Of a stretch of DNA of 64,000 nucleotides, positions 51,501 to 64,000 are shown piece after piece (positions within the stretch are counted from its first letter, which is position 1; every line of letters starts with the position of its first letter). Source of the DNA: Eudromia elegans (lineage: Eukaryota > Chordata > Aves > Tinamiformes > Tinamidae). Under the pieces are notes generated by a model, which ran no database searches, was not told where the DNA came from, and saw only the letters and a list, made by a program, of their open reading frames with translations. Location of the stretch: the NCBI GenBank assembly GCA_003342815.1, contig PTEX01000094.1, positions 372,001 to 436,000 on the forward strand, read 5' to 3'. The translations under genes were made by a program, and so were the position numbers.

Positions 51501-53689
51501 CTCCCTTTGGGTCGGTGGATGCTGATTGCTATCTCAGCCCAGGATTGTCAGGCTTCTTTTTAGCTTCAAGGTGTTTGAGACTTGGGCATGTTTGGTACAT
51601 GACCAACTCACCACCTATTGCCAGAGGCCTCAGTTCAGTCAGTTGACTGTGTCTCTACAATTTCGCTAGATAGAAACACTCAAAAATATTGCAGAGAAAA
51701 GCAGAGGATAAAGACAAATGAGGCTAGTGCGCTTGGGCTAATATCTCATGTTAAGTAATCTGCAATCAGCAAAGTATCTCTACTGACAGCAATGGAGATG
51801 AACAAAATCAAGCCCTCCTTAAAAATTACAGTGAGACAACATATAATCTTTAAATATATAGATTTTTTGCAGGACTGTACTTACATGAAGGATTTGCAGT
51901 TAGTGTCCTCTTACTGTAATTAAAATGACATTTAAATTGATTGTCTTTTGTTAGGAGATCGTCACTTGTTAGAAAGACAGAATTGTTGTGCAAGTGACTA
52001 CCCAAGACTCATAACATGAGTGTTCCATATGACACAGCACAACCAGCGATGATGGCAGCATCGTTTGAGGCAATCCAGTGCTTGGGAAATGATAAGACTG
52101 ACCACAGACACTACTTTTTCAGATATATATCCCCAAAATACCTCCTGTGTAGCTTTACTAGATGTTTACTTCAGTTTTCACTCTGGAATACACTGCCATG
52201 CAAAAAGTTTGACTTAAAAAAAGACACTTAAAATAATTTATATACAAAAACTTTCCCTAAAATCTTTTTTTTTTTTTAGCCTGCTTATTTTTGGTAAATA
52301 ATAATGCATGCATTGGCAACATTCCCTATTTTAAACGCAAAAGCATCCTTCTCTTGAGTACCGTTCTTTCCAAATACTCCTCTATTTATAGCTCAAGCTG
52401 GTTCTCTGTGTCAGCCAGTGACCTTTAGTCACAGGACCTAAATTTTAAAGGGCAGCCATCAGATTCAGGAAACCGATGCAGCAATGAAAACTTGCTGGAT
52501 CATTTATGTTTCCTTGAACTGGAGTGCCTGCAGCTCTTCTGTCAGACTTTGCAGCTTCTTTCAGTGAAGAACGCTGCCTTTATCTCTGAGATATTTGGCT
52601 TTGAACCTGCTAGGGGCTGTGCGGAGAGGACCCACTTAGTGTCTGTCAGTGCTGCCCCATGGGCTGGACTGGCTTAGGGGCACTCTGCCCTTCTGAGACC
52701 GAAATGGACATTTATGTGCTCTGAGTTTTCTAGTAGATCTGGTGAGAAACCAATCTAGGATGCCAACTATTTTGCTCTTTTATTATGGTCATGTGTGAAG
52801 GAACACAAGATGCATCTTTTTTTTTTTTTTTTTCCAAAATAAAAAATAATTTTAATGAAGATTTCCATGCCTATTTTCTACTATTGAATTGTTAAGTTTT
52901 CATTTATCTCTGCCAACTCTACTCTCACACCTTCCTTTGTGTCTTTGGAAACACAGACGCTGGTCTGAACTGGCTGCCCACCCATTCACCCATTCTTTGA
53001 ACTAGAGCCTTCAAAAACTCCAAGTTCCTGGTCTAGGAAAATATGCCTCAGAACAATATGCAGATTTATTCCGAGGAAATTCTTTCAATTAGCACCCTCC
53101 TCATGGCAGACTTTTTTTCACAGTATCTCTTCAGTGGGATTGTTTGGTTTTCTCTTGACTTCCCCCTCACAGTCTGCTTTGCTTTGAAGCTGCAAGCTCA
53201 GACTAGGCCACTGCACATACAGCCAGGGGGAAATGTGATACACGTGCCCTACGAGCAGAATAAAACTCCTCCATGCTGTGCAGAAACGCAAAATCTAAAT
53301 AAATATATACATATAAATAAGCAAGGTAGGGTACGAATTGCATATACTTTGTCAGATACTCACATTTGGATTTACTTTGCTCCTAAATTACAGTGGGGCA
53401 CTAAGCTGATGTTGGATTCCTTACCTTGGAGGTCTATCAAATGGGTAGCTTAGCAGTTATTTTTTTGTCACAGTTACACACTTGTATTGCATACATCCTA
53501 TGTCAAATTCATGCCGTTCAAGAGTCAACACCTGTAATGTTTGTCCTTCTGGAGGGTGGATGAAAAATCAACAAGAAATTTTCAACACTGAAATGAGCTA
53601 TTTTCTGAAAAAAGAAATAATAGCAGTGCCTGTGAGGGCAGTCAGGGAGAAAGAAAGAAAAAAAAAAAACGCTTAAAATAATCACTGTA
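48568..53689. other. Intron block, no gene; simple repeats
   Basis: AT-rich DNA with a T-run at 52817-52833. The stretch 48950-49250 is GC-balanced and enhancer-like. No exon or transposon is supported. Confidence 0.45.
52817..52833. repeat. T-run
   Basis: Seventeen consecutive T residues. Confidence 0.8.
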
Positions 53690-54230
53690 ATAAGCCAGTC
53701 AGTTGGAAAATTACTAATCAGGAGTCAGCACTAAAACTTATCAGAAAGCTACAGCCTAATGCTTATCTGAGGGCCTCCTGTATCAAGCACCTCATTTTTC
53801 CTGCCTCTTTGGAGGCTGTGGTGAAATCTTTGAGTGCAATGGAAATTATTGGTTAGCAGAAGAGCGCAGAAATTCCCCCATTTGCAGTCTGAGCTGGATG
53901 TCGCATTAGAGCCACTCTTGTTGCGGGCAGGGGAACTATTAGTAGCCCTGACATAAGTCTTCTTCAGAGATTATACTTGGCTGCTATCAAAGAGCTCCCA
54001 AAATGATGCTTCTGAACTGTGTTAATTAAACAAATCTGATGGTTCTCTTGCCAGAAGTAGACTTACAGGGACAAGAGGCAGAAGAAGAAAAGAAAACCCA
54101 AAATCCAGCCATCATCTGTAAAAGTCTTCAGCCTGGCTGCTGTAATTAAGTGAACATCAAGGACCTTCATTGCTGTATTAAGTAGAGCTGTTTTCAAAGC
54201 TATTTTGGCAAAGTTCCTTTGGGTTAGGGA
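53690..54230. promoter_or_regulatory. Candidate conserved non-coding element near the start-codon exon
   Basis: About 500 bp without simple repeats, lying 0.65 kb upstream of the FAM135B start-codon exon. It contains ACTTATCAG and GCTTATCTG (GATA-type), AAATTATTGGTTAG (CCAAT-type), GTTAATTAAAC and TGTAATTAAG (homeodomain-type), and CTATCAAAG (TCF-type), plus several retained CpGs. It is enhancer-like by content and position. Conservation was not testable. Confidence 0.35.
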
Positions 54231-54856
54231 CCTCCTGACATATCTCCAGGTTGAATTATCCTATGATCCATTCACTGTATGAGACATTTTCTGTAAATGG
54301 CTGTAACACTTCAAAATATTATTTTAGCTCTTGTGGCCTCTTTATTAGGTACTACATTTTCCTCTTCACGTTGCTTCAGAAACTGCCCTTCCAGACTTCA
54401 GAGAATTCATAAGAGCAGCCAAAAACATGCAAATCTTGATTTCTACCATCATGTGTCAAGATTCTTCATCAACTCAGCCATCTCTATTACGCAATTAATC
54501 TGTGCTGCCCCTGGATACCTGCCTTTTAGTAAAATGAGGAGGAAAAGGATTATTTTTGGTGTAGCAGTAACAAGAGAGTTAACTAACATGTGCTTTGAGA
54601 TTCTTGCACATAATATTTACTTTTTGATTTGCCATGTACTTCCCATAATATTATCACTGTATCCTAATTAGACATTTTCTCTCTCTTAATAACTGCTTTG
54701 ATTTGGCTTTTCTCAAGTTTTCCTGAAGATGGAGTGCAATAAGGTTATTGGAAAGATTCCAGCTGATCACAGCATGAACCCCAAGTTTCCAAACAAAATA
54801 TGATAACACATATATGGGTTTTTTAAGCAAAAAAGATGTTTAAAATGTCTGCTTGT

Positions 54857-54871
54857 ATGTATTTTTTTTAG
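54857..54871 (+). promoter_or_regulatory. FAM135B: Splice acceptor of the FAM135B start-codon exon
   Basis: A T-rich tract (ATTTTTTTTA) ending in AG at 54870-54871, directly before the exon. Confidence 0.8.
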
Positions 54872-54968
<97 letters not shown>

Positions 54969-57823
54969 TGAGTTGGTAATTTCCATCTTTTTCCAGCTGA
55001 TTTTCAGAGCTATCATTTACAGAAAAGTGTTAAACTCCACAGCAGGTTGTTTCCTGAAAAAGGCACATATGTTTTATGTAATCTCTAGGAAAAGAGTGAT
55101 GTCTTTGGTGTTTCCTTGATGTTAAGTCCATGAATTTGCTATAAAGTTTGACTGATTGATTTGTCGAACAAGGGACACAGGGACAATAATTGCTTTAGAC
55201 TCCTTCGGACTGAACCTCTGTGGTAAATGTTAGGTGCATTGCATGCTTGTGACACTGTTTGCTGTAGGATCATACATCTAACGTCCATATACTTTTAATG
55301 AGGTTTAACAGAATCCCCCTATTCAGAGACCTCAAAGAAGGGAAAATGAATGTGTTTTCTTTGAAGTTCTACTTCATTTGACCACCTTATACTATCACAT
55401 ATCTGCAGGTTAAGAGAAGATAGCTCATTGCTAAACTGTAGAACTGTTTAAGGTATTAGAATGTCCCCTGGATAATTTTGCTTATGTTGCAATGTGACAT
55501 TTTGGCATTAATGAATTTGAAGAGGGTGAGGGGTTTTTTTTCCCTTTTACTTTTTAGTGGGGAATTACTATTGATTTTTTTTTTATACATTCCCTTTAGA
55601 TTAAGATAAATCCATAAAATTCAGAATAATGACACGATTTTTGCCCGTCTTAGAAGGAAACGTGACCCCACAAGCCATATAAAAGAATGAGGGAGGAATA
55701 TGCTTCCCTTATAAATTTTTCAAATAAATGAAGGGAATACAGTTTTACTTCATTTTAATTGCTGGCATCTGCTGTTTTGTTCATATTCCCCTGTGAATGT
55801 CTACCAACTTTACATTTGAAAACATTCTAACTATACTAAATAGATCCACTAAATTAAGAAAAATGCTCTGTATTTGAAGTGTTTGGTTTACCTGAATTAG
55901 AAGTCTGCTGTATATTTCAGAGAGTATGACCTCAGAAATAGTCATATTGCAAGGTTTTTTTTTTTTTCCTTTTCTTCTAATGACCAGTATAAAGTATTTG
56001 ACTTTCCTTGGGTTTGAAAATCCTCACCCATCTGTTCAGTGATCCGTTTGGACTTAGCAGGGTACTCAAAGGGTAGCCAGGGTTCTTCCCATTTCTCATG
56101 TTACTCTGTGATGAGCTGTCCATTTTTATCATATGGGTCTACTTTTTCAAACAGTAATTTCTCTAAAGGACTTTAACTGTGACAAATCAACTTTCTGTAG
56201 TGAGGGGTAAACGTAGCACTAATTTAGATAATATATTCTGCTGCCACACTAATGACTTTCTAATTACCTTTGCATTTTCCCCTGCTGGTTCTTTTTCTGT
56301 TTTACTGATTAATATTCCAAACATATGGTACTATAGGTGGTACTTAATTAGTTTACTGTAATTTTTCTATCTGTATCTTACATAGTATTACATTTTCTTT
56401 CCTTCCATAATTATATCCCTTGCACTGTCATCAAAATCCTTAGCTATGTCTCACTCTTGCTGACCAGCATCCTTTGGCTTCGTTTACTTAGTGGCCCCCT
56501 ATTACTGAAACATCTGAGGATGAAGAGAAGTAGTAGATGAGCTTGCCCCATTTCATTTAGAACTTTAGTACAGTTGTATTTTACCTTACTAACCTTGTCA
56601 ATAGTCTTTGTAGACATCTGTGATATCTTGGATGGCCACATGGTGACCCCCAGATGAGAAGGTGGTAGAGAATAATAATAATGTGGACTTTCTATTTAAA
56701 CATTATTTAAATATTAAACATCTTTTTCCTCTGTTTCACAATTAAGTTCATGTCACTCTGTCCCTCTAAAAGCCAGCAAGGCGATTTGTGTAAGACTGTC
56801 CATCAGAAGAGCAGTGCAGCTGAAATGGATCTAATTTCCATTGGAACCCAATAGGATGTAGCTTTTTAACAGCAACAGAACAGCAACAAAAAGAGTTGAT
56901 AATAATTAATGCAATTATTATTCTTCATATTTTGTTCCAAACAAAACACAAACCAAAAACATAATGAAGAACCTCCTTACTTATCCCTTGAAGCACCCAT
57001 CTGAAAAGAGCACATTGTGCAAATACAGGAATTAGTAAAGCAGCTACAAGATATAGCAGGAGAATCCTGGGAGAATCATTCCTTCTGGAGCCCTTAGGTG
57101 GTGGTTAATAATCAGACTTGATTAAGGACATGGTCTGCTGGCTCTAAGTCACAGAGACAAGTGGCTTAAAATTTTAAACCCTCAGTAATGGTTTAAGGGC
57201 TTTTGTTCTAGTCCTAATTGCATGGGAATGTTTTTTTGAATTGTAGGTACATGCCACCTGCCAACCTTCCTTTTCCATGAGAAATGCAAACTCCTTAGTC
57301 TATCCAAATGCCATGTCTTAAGGTATTTGGACAATAGCCTAAGAGCAGAGACATTTCTTACCCCAAATTAGGTGTTGCAGGTAGCTTTCATTATTAGTGT
57401 TACAATTTCCTTCTACTGAAACATAAACACAGCAGTGTTTACAGACATCAAAGGTTAAATACCATAAAGGCAGCTATAGGGGGAGAAGGAACCTTTTATT
57501 TTATCAAACCAAGGGAAGTGTGATGCTCTTTGGTGCCACAGTTCTAAAGGTCAAGTAATAAGTAATGTAATTTCTAGAAGAAAAAAGCATTTTTAAAATT
57601 TCCATCCTAATTCTCTCCATCATGTGCCACTTAATAGCTGGTGACAGATATTTTCTCTAGTGAAATTAGCTAACTGATTCTGATTTTCCTTAATAGAGTA
57701 GGAAATAAAATTATCCCTGACTGCCAGAGATCAATTAATTGATTTGTCTGGTTCTGTCAGAAGCAATGTTTCTGTGCTGTTGTTCTTAAAGCATTTCAAA
57801 ATCTATTTGATGGGTTTTCTTAC

Positions 57824-57850
57824 TTTTTTCTTTTTTAAAAAAAGAAAAAA
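57824..57850. repeat. Perfect 13-bp T/A inverted repeat
   Basis: TTTTTTCTTTTTT (57824-57836) and AAAAAAGAAAAAA (57838-57850) flank a single base. Probably a low-complexity palindrome. Confidence 0.85.
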
Positions 57851-58694
57851 ACCTACTGTGTTCACAAGATGTAAATATCTTTTTGAGTCTGAGAGGGAAT
57901 AGAGGGCACAAGGGAGGTGAAATACTGACTTCATGATGTCAGGATTGTGGCAATGATGTACTATAAAATAAAGATCAAGGTAAGTCCTTGAGTACCAATC
58001 ATAGGGCTTAATCAACTGGAGGCTTTTGGCTCCACCAAATTCCTGGTAGCAATTTGTCAGTATCTATTTTGGTGACAGTAATGGTGTGTGTTCGGGGGTG
58101 GAATTTGCTACAGTGGGAAACCAGTAGGAAAATGAAGTCTGGTTTCTTCCATAACGAAAACAGCATTACCTTTGGGATCAGAGCATTGGACCGGACTTTC
58201 TCATATCCTGCAGGTATCAGACCAAATGGACAAGAGTGTTTCAGTTTTGTTACCCATGAAGTTATCAAAGACACAATCTAGGAGCATCTCTCCTCAGCAC
58301 AGTTGGGCTCTGCAGTCATCCAGGGCTTTTCCTCAGCTTGTTGGGAAAAACATGCAGAAAATACTCATTGTGTTGAGAGACTCAGAACTAGTCTGTGGGA
58401 TCTTTCAGGTGCAGAATCAGGATATGTCAAAAAGCTGATTTAGGACAGAGAGAAAACTTTTTTGTTTTTCCATACAGCATGAATTTCTTCAGTTGTCCCA
58501 TCTCTACGGAAATATAGAACACTTTCGGACTGTAAATCGGTTTGGTTTTTTTTGAGTATGCTCACATAGTTCATTTAAGAGGCCTGGATTCTTACTTATA
58601 GAAATAAAATGCAAAACAAAAATAAATATAATAATTTTTTTTTTTTAAAAAAGCTAACAATGTATTTCTGTAATAATGATTAGTGTCCCTTGAT

Positions 58695-58767
58695 GTATTG
58701 ACATGGAGGTTGGACTAGATGATCTCTGCAGATCCCTTCCAACCTTAAGTATTCTATGATTCTATGG
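58695..58767 (+). mobile_element. CR1 LINE 3' tip, plus orientation
   Basis: GGAGGTTGGACTAGATGATC, then CAGATCCCTTCCAACCTTAA and an ATTCTATG-ATTCTATG tail (58751-58766). This is the classic CR1 3' terminus. The tail matches the consensus well, so this is a younger or better preserved copy than those at 31.9 and 33.5 kb. It is only about 70 bp long because of extreme 5' truncation. Confidence 0.95.
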
Positions 58768-61436
58768 CAGAATTGATCTTTTTCTAGGCATGAAGACATA
58801 AAGACAAAAATAAAAAAATTCTGTCCCAAAAATCAAACTTAATAATAAGAAGAAATGACTCTCTATCTGACCATTTAGAGCTAGTAGTGAACCTGCTCTG
58901 AGGAACTGACATGACTCAAAACAGCGCAGCACAAGCCTGTACTCATGAAAGCAGTTGAGATGCAGGTGCTCACTTAACAAAACCTCAGTGTCCTGAAGTG
59001 TGGCAGATGTCCAGCTCTAAGGACATGATACATAGTGAATCATTGCTGTGACTGCTGGTCAATTCTCTCATCTGCCAACTGAAGAGAAAGTGGTGGATTC
59101 TCCAGTGCCAACAATAGGCAAAAAAGTTTGGCATTAAACAGGGTGAAACCTAAGATATGAGACTGTTTTCCAGGTGAAGGTTCTCTTCTAAGCAAACTCC
59201 ACTGATTTGTGACTGAAATGCTTAGTGCATTCTCTAATATATCCTCCTCAATAATTATATCCTCCTAATAATCCTCTTCAAATAAATCTTCCTTCCTATA
59301 AGCTAGACTCTGACTACTTTAGCTTGAATATATATTGGATAACTGCCTAGTCACACCTCTGCTTACAGAGAATTGAGCTAAAGAGCAATTCCAAGGTCAT
59401 CTAATCAAGGTCATCACCTATTGGTTTGATTCTTTTGGCTAGCCAAGGCACTATCACAGAATGAGTATTATCTGGATCCAAACATAGTGATCTAGCTCGA
59501 TAATCGTTATGGCCCTAAGATAACGTTGCATCTGATAGACATGGCAGTGAACTTCAGTGTGTCCTTTCTGAAACAGTGCAACCAGTGTACTGTGATAGAA
59601 AGCTGTGCCTTGTCTGATGGAGACCCTTTTCTGTGGCCTACAAAGAAGCCACTTCCCTTTGTGGTCTTCCACCGTTTTTGTATAATGACTGCAGAGTGTA
59701 AGATTAATTAGCTGGTCCAGAGACAACATTATGCAGAGAATATGCAAATCCATCTGTTGCATATAAGAGGGTCAATAATAGTCAAATGTCTCAGCTAATA
59801 GCTGACTATGGAGAGATGAACCTCAGCAAGACCCAATTAAATTGGAAGACAGCTTCTTGTAGAATATGGTTCACTATCCTTTGGTGAAAGATATATACTT
59901 GCACCTGTTGGTTCATCTGGTCAGCAGCTCAGGATTGTCCTTAAGCTGCTTGATGAGAATAACCACAGACACAACATGCATGACTAATACTTTATGCTGT
60001 CACATTTGCACAGGGGACTCTGACATCCTAGTCCCAATCATTGTGAACTGCAGGAGTGCCTTTCACCTTTAGGGAAACATAGTTGTTAAAAATACTACAC
60101 AACAGTATATCTCCTCAGCTGTGCAGGCTACTGTGAGCACATTTCATATTGCATTGTATGGGAAGTGCTTGCAGAAAGCACAGGAAAGCTTGGTTTCTGT
60201 TTTCAGGATGTTTTGCACCCCATGAACTAGATACAGAAGAGGGAGGCAGTATCCAGCTCAGGAATGCGCATGGTGATCAGCAATTCCCTTCTTTTAGCCC
60301 TGGAGAATTTTCTATCAGAAATGGACAACTCACGTGCGTGAAAGAAAACAACTACTCTAGGATCTGATTCCAAGTTCCTAACTGCTGATCTGCCATCGCT
60401 GACAAGAACATGCAGTTGTCTGTGTGTGTGCAGAGAACACAGAATTAAAACAAAAGCACTGTACTGCTAAACCTTCTCCTTGACAGAGAACAGGAAAATT
60501 ACTTTACAGCCCTTGGTCATGTTAGGCAAAGCACTTTGGATGGTTACTCAGGTGCTAAGGTGCTGAGTACCATATAAGGACCTCATACTGAATGAGAAAA
60601 TAACTTGTCAACTGGTGGGTTTATCAAAATGCTAGCAGCACAAGCAGGATATAAAATTCCTGACTGTTATAATGGTATGGGCACTTTGTAGTGATCCCAC
60701 AAATGGCTGGTTGTGATAGGTGAATAAATTAATTTAGACATCCAGATATCAGAAAAGACAAGTTTTTCACTCCCAGGCTCATTTTTCTAGACTGCCAAAT
60801 ACTCATGAAATAAATAAATAAAATGTGCATATTTTATTAATCAGGCTATTACTGCCATCTTCAAGACTATTGACAGTAATGGGATTTTCTCCACTGATCT
60901 GTTGGGTTATGTCTTCTCTGATTTAGGCCCCGGTAGGCAATACAACTCTGTACCTTGAGTTTCCAAATGCATAAGCCTGGACATGGTTAGTAAGACTTCT
61001 GGTGTCAGGGTTGGTAGCTGAGTCCTTGGCAAGGTCTGTGCTTCTGATTCAAGTAATTTCATTAAAACCATGTCTTCTGGAATTAAGCCATCAGATGAGA
61101 AATTCATGGTATTTGAAATAAACTATTTGACCCCCTACGATTGCTAAAAATGCCATGAAAAGATGTGTCCCAAACATGCAAAAGGAATTATTAATATTCA
61201 AAACACATTAAAAAACAAATCAGATTCTATTCATCTGTTAAACAAACCTCTGTTCCATTTTTTTTCCTTAAAATCATCTGTTGTACTTTGTTGATCAAAT
61301 AATAAGCCTTTCCTGCCTTAACAGCAAGAGACTATCTTCTCTAAATAAAGCATCACCCTAATCCAAGTGACATTTATGTTGCTACTTTGGTGCCTTTCTG
61401 AGTGAGTTATGTTAGAATGAAGCTTGAATTTCACCT
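58768..61436. other. Intron 2 block, no gene
   Basis: AT-rich DNA. Overlapping open frames at 59454-59762 (minus) and 59526-60072 (plus) are short and unsupported. No transposon was recognised with confidence. Confidence 0.45.
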
Positions 61437-61440
61437 GACT
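61437..61440. repeat. Left target-site duplication of the solo LTR
   Basis: GACT, repeated at 61825-61828. The match extends to GACTTGA if the element's terminal bases are included, so the duplication length (4 to 6 bp) is ambiguous. Confidence 0.65.
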
Positions 61441-61824
61441 TGATTTACATTTATAAATTTTTGCTTCAAATGCTGAATCTTGTGCAGGAGAACGGAGCCA
61501 AGGCTGGAAGCCTGGACGTATGTAGATGTGCTGCAACATCTTGCTGTTGTGGGTGTGTTGAGGAGCATGGGTCTCCGAGATGGTGGAACACAGACCTCTA
61601 TGGAAGCAGCACCCAACTTTTATATCCTCATACAAACGACCCCCACACTCTCCCCAGGACCTGCTTACACGGGAACCACGAGCCCCACGAGCAACTTCTA
61701 ACCAATCACAGGCAGCCCCAAACATCTTTATCCAATCACGTCAAAGGACACCCCTGAACCCACCAGGTTTATCTTGTAAGGGGATTTCCACCATCCTAGT
61801 TTCGCTTTTCATCTCAACAACTCA
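61441..61824 (-). mobile_element. Solo LTR of an endogenous retrovirus, minus orientation
   Basis: A 384-bp block bounded by TG...CA on both strands and by a GACT direct repeat. Read on the minus strand it starts TGAGTTGTTGAGATG. It has two CCAAT-box motifs (GTGATTGG, read at about 61730-61738 and 61700-61708), a TATA box (GGATATAAAAG at 61617-61627) and then an R/U5-like part, ending GTAAATCA. There is no second LTR and no internal retroviral sequence in the flanks, so it is a recombined single LTR. A 4-bp duplication would favour a gamma/ERV1-like element and 6 bp an alpha/beta-like one; I leave the family open. The clean target duplication suggests moderate rather than great age. Confidence 0.8.
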
Positions 61825-61828
61825 GACT
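61825..61828. repeat. Right target-site duplication of the solo LTR
   Basis: GACT, copy of 61437-61440. Confidence 0.65.
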
Positions 61829-62361
61829 TGACCTGGGGCTCTGCAGAGCCCTAAGCTGCTACTTAAGAAAAAGTGAAGAAAGACATTGTTAGAGGGCTGA
61901 ACTTTAGTAAAACAAGCCGGAAATGTGACACCTGCATGGACAGTGTCAATGAACTTATAGTAAATAAGAGGAGAATGTGTGCCAGAAATTACTGAATGAG
62001 CCACTCTGGTGATAATATGAGATGCTTCAGAGAAGCACCGAGTTCCTTGCAGGCAATTGTGAAGGAATCAGAAGTTACTTTCCATGTTTCCTTGGGGGTG
62101 TTGATTGTGATGCTCTGCAGCTCTTTTAACACTTTTCCTCTCTAAAGCACTTTGCAAACAGTAGCTAATTGAGGCAGATGAAGTTATCTGGGTTCAGAAT
62201 GTGTTTTCATGTTGTTACACACTGTACATATCCCTGGAGAAAGCATGGCATAATTGCCAAGAGCAAACCTAGTCTTTAAATGTAGGACAAACTGTTTAGA
62301 GAACAGTTAGGCCTGGGCCCATCCTACAATTCTCAGTTACAGAATAAAAAAACCATGAGAT

Positions 62362-62530
62362 TAATCAAACACTGGAACATGCTGTCCAGAGATAATGTGG
62401 ATTCTGAATCCTTGGAGGTTTTCAAGACCTGACAGGACACAACCCTGAGCAATCTGGTCTAAATTTAGTGTCGATCCTGCTTTTAGTGGGAGGTTGGACT
62501 GGAGACCTCCTGATATCCCCTCTGACCTGT
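62362..62530 (+). mobile_element. CR1 LINE 3'-end fragment, plus orientation (old)
   Basis: CACTGGAACATGCTGTCCAG, TCCTTGGAGGTTTTCAAGAC, CCCTGAGCAATCTGGTCTAA and GGGAGGTTGGACTGGAGACC follow CR1 3' UTR order. The octamer tail is lost or unrecognisable. Confidence 0.9.
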
Positions 62531-64000
62531 AACTGCATGAGAAGGACCATAGTTGTCCTTCATATGGAAACAACTGGGAGATAACAACCCCGTGCAACTT
62601 CACTCTGCATTGTTTAGTATCACCCTATACATCAGTGGGTTTATTTGATTAATATTAAAAATTAATTCAACTGAGAAATGCCATGTGCAAATGAAGTTAA
62701 GTTTTGTTTCCTACCCTATATACATCGTTCCACACCATACATAACCTTTGATGCTGCTAAGACTATTGCTAACAATCTTGTGTCAAATCTTGGAAGAGCA
62801 CAATTTTAAGTACTGCACTTCATGTGCCATCTACCTCTTCCCTTCCCATTCTAAGAACATTTATAATTATTTTTTGTCATCAATTCTCTATGGCATCTTT
62901 AAAAAACAATACTTGTAGGATAAAATAATTAACCTTTAGTAAAAGAATGAGCAACACAGATGTCTCCAGAAGACCCAATAATGAAAACTAGACATTTACC
63001 TTGTAAATTCTATTGATTCAAACAGAAGTTCACCTCAAATATATGGCATTATCCTATTTTTTAAAAAAAAAAAAAAAACTTAAACTTTGAACAGCTTTCT
63101 TTAGGGGTGATCAAAGCCACTCTGTAATGCTGTGGAACATATTACTTTTAAATTAAAATCTCTGCTTTCAGGAAAAAAAAAAAGTATTAGCAAAAATGGG
63201 TAAAGCACTTTCTAGTTAAACACTGATGATTTTCAAGAAAATCTTATGATGGTCAGTTACCAATTATATAGCTGATGATAGGATAAATCGCCTTTTAGCT
63301 AATGACTAATGAGCATTAAAAATTGGCTACACCCCAAATGTTTCATTTTAGTTTCTTCTTTTTCTAAAAAGATTTTTTTTTTCCCAAGGATGCTTTCATC
63401 TAACAGGTCATACCTTTCTTTTTATTTCTTAGGAGAATGGATTCCATTTGCTAGCATGACATTCCTCTTGGCTAACATTGTCTATATGATATATTTCAAT
63501 GTTTGTCTTCTAACAGCAAGCAGCACACCTTTTCTGGCTGTATCTTTACCTGTGACTTCTGATTTTTTTTTTGGTGTTTACGTAGTTTTCCATCTGGGTA
63601 GCCTGAGTATCTGTGCCGAACTGTGCTCTGCAAAGGAAACATCACCTTTCATCCTTGGAGCACAAATCATTTTACAACCTTTACTTATCCTTCAGAGTAT
63701 CAGACCTAGCTGTTTACATGCTAAAAATGGAAACAACAACTGAGAGGACTGTAACAAGATCAGGATTAGAATCAAGTCCAAACCAGCATAAAGAAATGAA
63801 TGTATTGATTCAGTAGATTATACCTTGGCTTTTCTTCTTACATCTCTGGCTAAGCAGAGGCCAATTTGTTGCATGTCGTGCGATGCGTACTTTGGAAACA
63901 TTTATTTTATCTGCTGGTTATCATACTAGTGTTCATAACCAAGAAAATCAGCTCCCATCCCATGTGTGAAAGAAGACTGAATTAAAGAGAGGATGTTTTC
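62531..64000. other. Intron 2 block to window edge, no gene
   Basis: AT-rich DNA with A-runs near 63062-63079 and 63173-63183. No further FAM135B exon, repeat array or transposon was recognised. Confidence 0.5.

Larger units (their letters stand above)
1141..54871 (+). other. FAM135B: Probable intron 1 of FAM135B (about 53.7 kb)
   Basis: Lies between the candidate first-exon donor and the acceptor of the start-codon exon. It is AT-rich with no recognisable coding exon on either strand. Its contents are listed separately: simple repeats, CR1 remnants, short tandem repeats, palindromes and blocks resembling conserved non-coding elements. Additional untranslated exons or non-coding RNAs could be present and would not be visible from sequence alone. 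Calling this one intron depends on the first-exon assignment. Confidence 0.55.

Noticed and set aside
59380-59465. Possible CR1 end (AAGGTCATCTAATCAAGG and ATCACAGAATGA)
   Set aside because: The two pieces are in an order and spacing that do not fit one CR1 copy.

Overview
This is vertebrate nuclear DNA, almost certainly from a bird. The repeats are CR1 LINE 3' ends with the ATTCTRTG-type tail, plus one solo retroviral LTR. I see no mammalian Alu, L1 or B1-like elements, and intron-sized non-coding stretches dominate. There are no bacterial operons, CRISPR arrays or recognisable RNA genes. Coding content is very sparse: nearly all open reading frames in the window are chance frames in AT-rich DNA.

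The one protein-coding exon I can name lies at 54872-54967 on the + strand. It has a polypyrimidine tract and AG acceptor, in-frame stops just before an ATG, a peptide that begins [14 protein letters not shown] and ends VDLFQRG, and a strong GTGAGT donor. This matches the N-terminus of FAM135B as I remember it, and fits its paralogue FAM135A less well. The window therefore appears to hold the 5' part of FAM135B. A CpG island with a candidate first exon (to a CAG/GTAAGA donor at 1140/1141) lies at the left, followed by a first intron of about 53.7 kb, the start-codon exon, and about 9 kb of the next intron. The following coding exon was not found and is probably beyond the right edge.

Layout: 1-734 is upstream flank. 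The CpG island and candidate exon 1 occupy about 735-1400. Intron 1 (1141-54871) is AT-rich and carries simple repeats, CR1 remnants (9009-9145 minus, 20945-21875 plus and the longest, 31912-32140 minus, 33530-33712 minus), short tandem repeats, a cluster of palindromes near 48.4-48.6 kb, and several blocks that look like conserved non-coding enhancers. Intron 2 (54968-64000) carries two further CR1 remnants and a 384-bp solo LTR flanked by a short direct repeat.

The most unusual point concerns translation. If the CpG-island exon is spliced directly to the FAM135B start exon, an ATG in strong context (931) opens a 74-codon upstream frame. That frame runs without a stop across the junction and ends 7 nt before the FAM135B start codon. 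I found no previously undescribed multi-gene system, and conservation and expression cannot be judged from this sequence alone.
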